DNA of 5,470 bases from Ectothiorhodospiraceae bacterium (GTDB taxonomy: Bacteria > Pseudomonadota > Gammaproteobacteria > Nitrococcales > AK92). Each line of letters opens with the position of its first letter. Position 1 is the stretch's first letter. Made by a program: the position numbers and the translations under genes. Below are positions 1 through 4,375 of the stretch, piece by piece. Where the stretch lies: NCBI GenBank assembly GCA_029263635.1, contig JAJUFY010000160.1:1-5470 (forward strand), written 5' to 3'. Under the pieces are notes generated by a model. That model ran no database searches, was not told the DNA's origin, and worked only from the letters and a program-made list of their open reading frames with translations.

Positions 1-565
1 ACACCTGCAGCGCGCCGGACGAGCGGATCTTGAGCTTGGTGAAGTCGGCGTAGGAATTGATCGGCCGGCGCACCACCATCTCGGTCGGGTAGACCTTGTC
101 GGTGGAGTAGTACACGCCGAGCTTGCCGACCGCCTCCCGCATCATCTGTTCGAAGCCCATGTGCTTATGGAAATACGCCGCTTCCCAGACGTTGCGGAAC
201 GCGAACGGCAGGCCGGAGGCGACGCCGGCCAGCGGCACCTGGTCGATGATGTATCCCGGCGAGATGGTGCCCATCGGGATGATGCCGCGGCGCACGGCGT
301 TGAAGGTGTCGGTGGCGCTGAACAGCGTGCCGGCTTCATGCGGTTCCAGGATCAGCCGGCCGTTGGTGCGCTGCTCCAGCTTCTTCTTCAAGACGAGCAG
401 GCTGTCCTTGTAGGAGCTGCTTGCCGCCGGCCAGTGCGACTGTACCCGCCAGGTGGTGACTTCCCTGTTCTGGGCGGCGCCCGGCAGCGGCAGCAGCAGG
501 ATGGACGCCGCTAGCGCTGCAAGCAGCATCCGGATTCGTTCGATACGCACGACGATAGGCTTCAT
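1..565 (-). CDS. dctP: TRAP transporter solute-binding protein, second copy (partial, C-terminus beyond window)
   Basis: This is a periplasmic TRAP solute-binding subunit, expected to capture an organic acid and deliver it to a DctQM pair. The ATG is at 565-563, and GGAGGAG at 581-575 with 9-base spacing decides the start. An in-frame ATG at 610 would add 15 residues but would put that ribosome binding site inside the gene. The first 188 codons are present and open. Residues 1-31 look like a Sec signal peptide (basic start, Leu/Ala-rich core, GAA before Q32). Residues 33-188 match the complete DctP at 2829-3875 without gaps, differing at about 20 of 156 positions. They retain the motif KIRSSG (179-184), whose Arg181 is at the place of the conserved substrate-carboxylate arginine of this family. 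The gene lies downstream of dctM but is separated from it by a terminator, so it probably has its own promoter. Whether its C-terminal half is intact cannot be seen. Confidence 0.93.
   Translation of the reverse strand, partial: MKPIVVRIERIRMLLAALAASILLLPLPGAAQNREVTTWRVQSHWPAASSSYKDSLLVLKKKLEQRTNGRLILEPHEAGTLFSATDTFNAVRRGIIPMGTISPGYIIDQVPLAGVASGLPFAFRNVWEAAYFHKHMGFEQMMREAVGKLGVYYSTDKVYPTEMVVRRPINSYADFTKLKIRSSGALQV
1..565 (-). repeat. Diverged direct duplicate of dctP 5' part (copy A, continues off window)
   Basis: Positions 1-565 align without gaps to 3311-3875. By hand count, bases 1-119 are identical to 3311-3429. Bases 120-191 then differ at about 17 places, and bases 192-450 at about 27. 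Within that last part, 263-334 is again identical. Homology decays over the signal peptide and stops at the start codon. The mosaic pattern suggests an old duplication with later recombination between copies. Confidence 0.9.
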
Positions 566-574
566 CGGATCTCG

Positions 575-581
575 CTCCTCC
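575..581 (-). promoter_or_regulatory. Ribosome binding site of second dctP
   Basis: GGAGGAG on the minus strand lies 9 bases before the ATG at 565. It decides between this start and the in-frame ATG at 610, which has no comparable site. Nothing in this leader resembles the leader of the other dctP copy: homology between the two begins at the start codon. Confidence 0.75.
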
Positions 582-756
582 AGTTGCGCTCTTTGGTTAT
601 GCAGAGTCATCGCAGACCTCTCTTGGCAGTCATGCGGCGCCGCCTAAGCCATTCCAATAGCAGTGGGTTCGACTGCCACAGACCGATCGGCATTGGCATA
701 CAGAGCGCATGGGGAGAGGAGAGGCCTGCCGTCGGCCGCGCATGGCGGATCAGGCA

Positions 757-802
757 GAAAAAGCGAGGGCGCCGCGGGAACCCTTGTCCCGTGGCGCCCT
801 CG
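757..802 (-). terminator. Rho-independent terminator after dctM
   Basis: Read on the minus strand, a 16-bp stem (arms 802-787 and 779-764, one G-U type pair, otherwise complementary) closes a 7-base loop and is followed at once by a T-run (CTTTTTCTG, about 764-756). It lies 45 bases beyond the dctM stop codon and before the second dctP. The dctQM transcript should therefore mostly end here, and the second binding protein should be transcribed separately or only by read-through. The 185 bases between this site and the second dctP hold no convincing -35/-10 pair that I can see. Confidence 0.88.
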
Positions 803-846
803 GGAGCGTGGCGCATTGCCGGATGAAGAACCCGGCTGTTGCCGGC

Positions 847-2157
847 TTACATCACCTTGTCCGGCAGCCAGGTAACGATGGCCGGGAAGATGATGATCAG
901 CGCGAGGCCGATCAGTTCGACCACCGTGTACGGGATCACCGAGCGGTAGATGTCGCCCATGGTGATGTGCGGCGGCACCACGCCCTTCAGGTAGAACAGG
1001 TTGAACCCGAACGGCGGCGTCATGTAGCCGATTTCCATATTGATGATGAACAGGATGCCGAACCAGATCGGGTCGAAGCCCAGCTCGGTGACGATCGGCA
1101 GGAACACCGGCAGCGTGATCAGCATGATGCCGACCGGATCCAGCACCATTCCCAGGAAGAACAGCACGGCCATCATGAAGATGATGGTGCCCCAGGGGCC
1201 ACCCGGGATGTGCTCCATCAGGCCGCTGATCAGCGACTGCGCGCCCATGGCCGAGTAGGCGGCGCTGAAGGCGTGTGCGGCGAACAGGATCCACATGATC
1301 ATGGCGGTCAGCCGCAGGGTGCGGATGGCGGAGGTGCGGATGATCTCCCAGCTCAGGGTGCGGTGCACCGCCGCCGAGATCAGTGCGCCAAGCACGCCCA
1401 CTGCCGCCGATTCGGTCGGAGTGGCGATGCCGGCCATGATGGAACCGAGCACCATCAGCACCACGATGATGGGCAGAATCACCGACCGCAGGGAACGGAA
1501 GCGCTCGCCCCAGTCACTGCGCTCCTCCTTCGGCAGCGCCGGCCCCATTTCCGGTTGGAGGTAGCAGCGGATGGCGATGTAAAGCGACACCAGCACCACC
1601 AGCAGCAGGCCGGGCAGGATGCCGGCGGCGAACATCTTGCCGACGGAGACCCCGGTGATCAGGCCGTACAGGATCATCAGGATGCTGGGTGGCAGCAGCA
1701 CGGCGAAGCCGCCGCCGGCGTTGATGGCACCGAGCGCCATTTCCTTGTTGTAGCCGCGCTCCAGCATGGCCGGCAGGGCAATGGTGCCCATGGTGACCAC
1801 GGCAGCACCGCTCAGGCCCACCATGGCGCCCATCAGCGCGCAGATGCCGACGGTGCCGATGGCAAGCCCGCCGCGCACGCCGCCCCACCACAGGTGCATC
1901 ATCCGGTACAGGTTGGTGGCAACACCGGCACGCTCCAGGATCATCGCCATGAACACGAACAGCGGGATGGCGACCAGCGTGAAGCTGTTCATGCTGTCCC
2001 ACATCTTGGAGGCGACCAGATAGAACGCGTCGAAGCCCCAGGTGAAGTACAGGAAGATGACGGAAACGCCGCCCAGCACGAAGGCCAGCGGCAGGCCGAG
2101 AAGAATGAAGACCAGCAGCGAGCCGAAGAACAGGAGGGTCAGAAGTTCGATGCTCAT
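847..2157 (-). CDS. dctM: TRAP transporter large permease subunit (DctM family)
   Basis: This is the large inner-membrane subunit of a TRAP transporter, the part that moves the substrate using a cation (usually sodium) gradient. It is 436 residues, the usual DctM length, and almost wholly hydrophobic, with about a dozen membrane segments or re-entrant hairpins. Family hallmarks are visible in order: GLSGAAVVTMG (114-124), NAGGGFAVLLPPS (146-158), GIATPTESAAVG (243-254), GMVLDPVGIMLITLP (336-350) and MEIGYMTPPFGFNLF (374-388). The last two belong to the pseudo-symmetric half that carries the cation and substrate sites in the family. The start overlaps the dctQ stop as ATGA (2157-2154), and GGAGGAG at 2169-2163 inside dctQ serves as ribosome binding site, so the two membrane subunits are likely translationally coupled. 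The stop is TAA at 849-847, followed by a terminator. It is a separate protein, not a DctQM fusion. Confidence 0.96.
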   Translation of the reverse strand: MSIELLTLLFFGSLLVFILLGLPLAFVLGGVSVIFLYFTWGFDAFYLVASKMWDSMNSFTLVAIPLFVFMAMILERAGVATNLYRMMHLWWGGVRGGLAIGTVGICALMGAMVGLSGAAVVTMGTIALPAMLERGYNKEMALGAINAGGGFAVLLPPSILMILYGLITGVSVGKMFAAGILPGLLLVVLVSLYIAIRCYLQPEMGPALPKEERSDWGERFRSLRSVILPIIVVLMVLGSIMAGIATPTESAAVGVLGALISAAVHRTLSWEIIRTSAIRTLRLTAMIMWILFAAHAFSAAYSAMGAQSLISGLMEHIPGGPWGTIIFMMAVLFFLGMVLDPVGIMLITLPVFLPIVTELGFDPIWFGILFIINMEIGYMTPPFGFNLFYLKGVVPPHITMGDIYRSVIPYTVVELIGLALIIIFPAIVTWLPDKVM

Positions 2158-2705
2158 GCGTGCTCCTCCGGAGCGCTGCTGTCAGCAGCCAGGTCGGCCG
2201 GCAGGGTTACGCCTGCGACCGTGAGGATGTCCTTCAGGAATTTGACGATGCCCTGCAGCAGCAGCAGGGCGGTGGCGACCGGAATCATCAGCTTTGCCGG
2301 CCAGATCGGCGGGTTCCAGGCCGACTGGGAGTGTTCCCAGGTCTCCATCGACTCCAGCGCCATCGACACGCCGAAATACAGCAGCGCGCCCATGAAGATG
2401 AAGAACATGATCGAGGTCAGCACATCGACCAGCGCGCGGACCCGGACCGGGAACTTGGAATGAATGATGTCGACGTTGACATGGCCGTTGGAGATGGCGA
2501 GATAGCCGCCGGCCATGATGGCGTAGACGCCGAAGATCAGCTGCGACAGCTCGTTGGTCCAGACCGCCGGCGCATCGAACAGATAGCGCATGAACACTTC
2601 TGTCAGGATCAGGAAAAAGATCGGGATGATCAGGTAGGCAGTGATCCGCCCGACCCACTCGTTCAGGCAGGTGATCGCGCGCATGAAGGCATACAGCGCT
2701 CGCAT
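2154..2705 (-). CDS. dctQ: TRAP transporter small permease subunit (DctQ family)
   Basis: This is the small inner-membrane subunit that pairs with DctM and helps dock the periplasmic binding protein. At 183 residues it has the normal family size. Four membrane segments are evident, at roughly residues 21-43, 52-72, 90-115 and 133-155. The family signature after the first segment is clear: FMRYLF (38-43), W49, NELSQLIFG (51-59), then GGYLAISNGHVNVDII (66-81). WNPPIWPAKLMIP (130-142) enters the fourth segment and resembles the mannitol/chloroaromatic-type branch of DctQ. The ATG is at 2705-2703, and GGAGGAG at 2718-2712 supports the start. The gene lies 123 bases after dctP, across a strong terminator hairpin, and overlaps dctM by four bases. 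Expression therefore depends on read-through from dctP or on a weak internal promoter. The substrate cannot be inferred from this subunit. Confidence 0.95.
   Translation of the reverse strand: MRALYAFMRAITCLNEWVGRITAYLIIPIFFLILTEVFMRYLFDAPAVWTNELSQLIFGVYAIMAGGYLAISNGHVNVDIIHSKFPVRVRALVDVLTSIMFFIFMGALLYFGVSMALESMETWEHSQSAWNPPIWPAKLMIPVATALLLLQGIVKFLKDILTVAGVTLPADLAADSSAPEEHA
2163..2169 (-). promoter_or_regulatory. dctM ribosome binding site within the dctQ 3' end
   Basis: GGAGGAG lies 5 bases before the dctM ATG and inside the last codons of dctQ. Together with the ATGA stop/start overlap at 2157-2154 it supports translational coupling, which would keep the DctQ and DctM subunits in step. Confidence 0.8.
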
Positions 2706-2748
2706 GGGATTCTCCTCCAGGCCGTCAAAGCCGGATGAATGTCTTGAT

Positions 2749-2778
2749 TAGATAAAGCGGCGAATAGCGTCCTGCCAA
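2749..2778 (-). promoter_or_regulatory. Weak candidate internal promoter before dctQM
   Basis: On the minus strand, TTGGCA (2778-2773, five of six matches to the -35 consensus) is followed after 18 bases by TATCTA (2754-2749, three of six to the -10). It starts at the end of the terminator T-run and would transcribe dctQ and dctM alone. The -10 match is poor, so this is only a possibility. Read-through of the upstream terminator is the simpler explanation for dctQM expression. Confidence 0.2.
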
Positions 2779-2819
2779 AGAAAAAAACTGGTCCGGCGGC
2801 CGCCCGCCGGACCAGTTTT
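2777..2819 (-). terminator. Strong intrinsic terminator/attenuator between dctP and dctQ
   Basis: A perfect 16-bp inverted repeat (arms 2819-2804 and 2799-2784, loop 2803-2800) begins only 9 bases after the dctP stop codon. On the minus strand it runs directly into a T-rich tract (TTTTTTTCTTT, 2787-2777). Because it sits between the binding protein and its membrane subunits, the likely effect is partial termination plus 3'-end protection. That would give much more dctP than dctQM mRNA, matching the excess of binding protein usual in such transporters. On the plus strand the same stem has only four T residues, so it is directional. Confidence 0.9.
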
Positions 2820-2828
2820 CGGTGCCGG

Positions 2829-3875
2829 TTACAGGTAGCCGAGCTCGGTCAGGTACTTGCGCAGCATTTCCACGGCCTTGGCGGACTCGGGGCTGCGGGC
2901 GGCCTCCTGCTCCCAGATCTTCTGCGCGGCTTCGGTGAGCTTGGCCAGCACATCGTCCGGCAGCTCGTTCACCTTGACGCCGAGCTCCTTCTGCGCCTTG
3001 GCGAGGGCTTCCTCCTCCTGACGCTGGTACTCGGCGGTGCGCAGGTCGAACTGCTCGTCGAGGGTGTCGATCAGGATCTTGCGGATGTCGGCCGGCAGCC
3101 GGTCGAGCGCCTTCTGGTTGATGATGAAGACGTCGGTGCCGGCGATGTTGAGCGCCGGGCGCACATGGTACTTGGCCACTTCATACAGGCTCAGGCTGTA
3201 GGCGCCCTGCACCGCGCCCCAGTGGGCGCCGTCGATCACGCCCTGCGACAGCGCGGTGTAGAGCTCGGCGCCGGAGACGTAGGTGCCGGTCGCGCCGGCC
3301 TGGGTCAGGAACACCTGCAGCGCGCCGGACGAGCGGATCTTGAGCTTGGTGAAGTCGGCGTAGGAATTGATCGGCCGGCGCACCACCATCTCGGTCGGGT
3401 AGACCTTGTCGGTGGAGTAGTACACGCCGTACTTGGCGGTCGCCTCCCGCATCATCTGCTCGAAGCCGAGCTCCTTGTGGAAGTACGCGGCTTCTTCGAC
3501 CTTGCGGAACGCGAACGGCAGGCCGGAGGCGACACCGGCCAGCGGCACCTGGTCGATGATGTAGCCGGGGGCGATGGTGCCCATCGGGATGATGCCGCGG
3601 CGCACGGCGTTGAAGGTGTCGGTGGCGCTGAACAGCGTGCCGGCCTCGTACGGTTCGAGGACCAGGCGGCCGTTGGTGCGCTCGGCGAGCTTGTCCTTCA
3701 GCGTCAGCAGGCTGTCCTTGTAGGAGCTGCTGGACGCCGGCCAGTGAGACTGCACACGCCAGGTAATGGTGTCTTTCTTCTGCGCCATGCCGGTTGCTGG
3801 CAGCAGCATTGCGGCCGCGACAGCTGCCGTAACGGCAACCCGGGCTTTCTTGCTGAATAGGGAAGTAATTCTCAT
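2829..3875 (-). CDS. dctP: TRAP transporter solute-binding protein (DctP family), complete copy
   Basis: This is the periplasmic receptor of the TRAP system, 348 residues. The ATG at 3875 is preferred because GAGGAGG (3888-3882) lies 6 bases before it and a signal peptide follows. The longer frame open from 4352 has no such support. Residues 1-31 form a Sec signal peptide (basic RITSLFSKKAR, Ala/Leu core, TGMA before Q32). The mature protein begins TWRVQSHWP (38-46), a typical first strand of the keto-acid/mannitol/chloroaromatic-type TRAP receptors. KIRSSG (179-184) carries Arg181 at the conserved carboxylate-binding position. GVIDGAHWGAVQG (212-224) is the second ligand-contact region. A long charged helix (about 272-300) and a C-terminal helical segment complete the fold. 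A related copy lies at 1-565. The sequence suggests an organic-acid ligand but does not identify it. Transcription probably starts at the promoter near 3937-3908, and a terminator follows the TAA stop. Confidence 0.96.
   Translation of the reverse strand: MRITSLFSKKARVAVTAAVAAAMLLPATGMAQKKDTITWRVQSHWPASSSSYKDSLLTLKDKLAERTNGRLVLEPYEAGTLFSATDTFNAVRRGIIPMGTIAPGYIIDQVPLAGVASGLPFAFRKVEEAAYFHKELGFEQMMREATAKYGVYYSTDKVYPTEMVVRRPINSYADFTKLKIRSSGALQVFLTQAGATGTYVSGAELYTALSQGVIDGAHWGAVQGAYSLSLYEVAKYHVRPALNIAGTDVFIINQKALDRLPADIRKILIDTLDEQFDLRTAEYQRQEEEALAKAQKELGVKVNELPDDVLAKLTEAAQKIWEQEAARSPESAKAVEMLRKYLTELGYL
3311..3875 (-). repeat. Diverged direct duplicate of dctP 5' part (copy B)
   Basis: This is the partner of the repeat at 1-565, in the same orientation, at an offset of 3310 bases, with no insertion or deletion between the copies. 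It forms codons 1-188 of the complete dctP gene. How far the duplication continues towards the 3' end of the gene cannot be judged because copy A is cut by the window edge. Confidence 0.9.
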
Positions 3876-3907
3876 TGGTATCCTCCTCGGCGTGTATGAT
3901 CGGGCTC

Positions 3908-3937
3908 TAAAGTTATACAGCCGACGACGCATGTCAA
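3908..3937 (-). promoter_or_regulatory. Candidate sigma-70-type promoter of dctP
   Basis: On the minus strand a perfect TTGACA (3937-3932) is followed by TATAAC (3917-3912) at 14 bases, or by the poorer TAACTT (3915-3910) at 16 bases. Alternatively TATAAC may pair at 17 bases with the overlapping TTCTTG as a poor -35. The short spacing of the best pair is unusual and could mean dependence on an activator, which would fit the dyads immediately upstream. The leader to the ATG at 3875 would be about 30 bases long. Confidence 0.5.
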
Positions 3938-3938
3938 G

Positions 3939-3955
3939 AATTGCGGTACGCAATT
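3939..3955. promoter_or_regulatory. Palindrome A, candidate operator
   Basis: AATTGCG and CGCAATT form a perfect 7-base dyad around a 3-base centre. It ends one base upstream of the TTGACA box of the dctP promoter. This position suits a dimeric regulator binding next to the -35 region. The regulator is unknown; the 15-17 base dyad size would suit, for example, an IclR-type protein, but that is inference only. Confidence 0.5.
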
Positions 3956-3968
3956 TCGCATAGCGAAA
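3954..3968. promoter_or_regulatory. Palindrome B, candidate operator
   Basis: TTTCGC and GCGAAA form a perfect 6-base dyad around ATA. It overlaps palindrome A by two bases, with centres 14 bases apart. Two dyads of the same architecture (3-base centre, half-sites containing GCG/CGC) side by side upstream of a promoter look like a composite regulator site rather than a terminator, since no T-run follows on either strand. Confidence 0.5.
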
Positions 3969-4113
3969 AGGTCCCGGTCGATTTCTGAGAAAGCGGTCGC
4001 ATTTAGGCCGGGGTACGGTGAGAGCGACGCTGGAGCGGGGCAGCCAGCCGCGTATCCGATCTTGCCGCCCTTCGCCATGCCATCCGCCTCTCCAGGCTCC
4101 CGTCATTCGCCAC

Positions 4114-4130
4114 ATGGCCGGAGCGGCCAT
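4114..4130. repeat. Inverted repeat ATGGCC-N5-GGCCAT
   Basis: Perfect 6-base arms flank a 5-base spacer. The same half-sites recur, joined in the opposite order, in the palindrome at 4346-4361. In a GC-rich sequence short GGCC-based dyads arise easily, so function is uncertain. Confidence 0.3.
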
Positions 4131-4181
4131 GAACCTCGCCGTCCAGCCGGGGGATAGCTCGCGCTTGTCCGTACTTCCTAC

Positions 4182-4199
4182 TCGCCAGATTCGCCAGAT
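4182..4199. repeat. 9-base tandem direct repeat
   Basis: TCGCCAGAT occurs twice with no spacer. It is a small tandem duplication in non-coding sequence, with no visible link to a promoter element. Confidence 0.4.
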
Positions 4200-4234
4200 G
4201 CGTGCGCGCAATTCCTTAAAGGCGGCCGCAGTTA

Positions 4235-4256
4235 CCCGTTCCATGCCCGCAACGGG
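4235..4256. promoter_or_regulatory. Dyad CCCGTT-N10-AACGGG upstream of ligase promoter candidate
   Basis: Perfect 6-base arms are separated by 10 bases, ending 3 bases before the candidate -35 box at 4260. The position fits a regulator site for the ligase gene. It could also be chance, as no T-run follows to make it a terminator. Confidence 0.28.
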
Positions 4257-4259
4257 ACA

Positions 4260-4288
4260 GTGACCAGCCCGGCGGCGAGTGGTATTAC
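4260..4288 (+). promoter_or_regulatory. Weak candidate promoter for the CoA ligase gene
   Basis: GTGACC (4260-4265, four of six to the -35 consensus) and TATTAC (4283-4288, four of six to the -10) are spaced by 17 bases. Transcription would start near 4295 and leave an untranslated leader of about 80 bases containing the palindrome at 4346-4361. The match is modest and several other starts are possible. Confidence 0.3.
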
Positions 4289-4345
4289 TCTGATCGAGCC
4301 GCCCGACGCGCAGCCCGCGGAGAGCCGGACCATAACGCATAAGCA

Positions 4346-4361
4346 CGGCCATGCATGGCCG
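4346..4361. promoter_or_regulatory. Perfect 16-base palindrome beside the ligase ribosome binding site
   Basis: CGGCCATGCATGGCCG is a perfect palindrome that ends two bases before GAGGAGG (4364-4370), the ribosome binding site of the ligase gene. As DNA it could be an operator. As RNA it could fold into a 6-bp stem with a TGCA loop right before the ribosome binding site. It could also be chance. Confidence 0.35.
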
Positions 4362-4375
4362 GCGAGGAGGATGGA

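Larger units (their letters stand above)
3876..4375. other. Divergent intergenic region between dctP and the CoA ligase gene
   Basis: This is 500 bases without a supported gene. The short open frames here (minus-strand extension of dctP to 4352, minus 3872-4078, plus 4018-4263) lack good ribosome binding sites and recognisable protein features. From left to right it holds the dctP ribosome binding site and candidate promoter, two overlapping palindromes at 3939-3968, and about 145 bases in which I see nothing. Then come an ATGGCC/GGCCAT inverted repeat (4114-4130), a 9-base tandem repeat (4182-4199), a CCCGTT/AACGGG dyad (4235-4256), a weak plus-strand promoter and a palindrome beside the ligase ribosome binding site. 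Confidence 0.7.

Noticed and set aside
1..565. Insertion sequence or transposon end as cause of the dctP duplication
   Set aside because: The repeat is confined to coding sequence and ends at the start codon, with no terminal inverted repeats, target duplications or transposase gene nearby.
634..643. GCGGCGCCGC palindrome upstream of the second dctP
   Set aside because: It is short, purely G/C and does not extend, so it is expected by chance in DNA of this composition.
645..690. Possible sigma-54 promoter (TGGCAG...TGCT on the minus strand) before the second dctP
   Set aside because: The GG and GC elements are 14 bases apart rather than the required 10.
709..2463. Very long plus-strand open frame (584 codons) opposite dctM and dctQ
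   Set aside because: It is antisense to two well-supported membrane protein genes. Its product is rich in His, Gln and Asp with no domain, as expected for the complement of hydrophobic GC-rich codons, and it has no suitable ribosome binding site.
3165..3860. 231-codon plus-strand open frame opposite dctP
   Set aside because: It is antisense to a clear binding-protein gene. The similar frame at 161-514 opposite the second copy reflects only the duplication.
4018..4263. 81-codon plus-strand open frame in the divergent intergenic region
   Set aside because: There is no ribosome binding site or recognisable fold, and it overlaps the probable control region of the ligase.
3876..4352. 159-codon N-terminal extension of dctP on the minus strand
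   Set aside because: The extension has no ribosome binding site, an Arg-rich sequence without family similarity, and would bury the signal peptide. The start at 3875 has both a ribosome binding site and a signal peptide.
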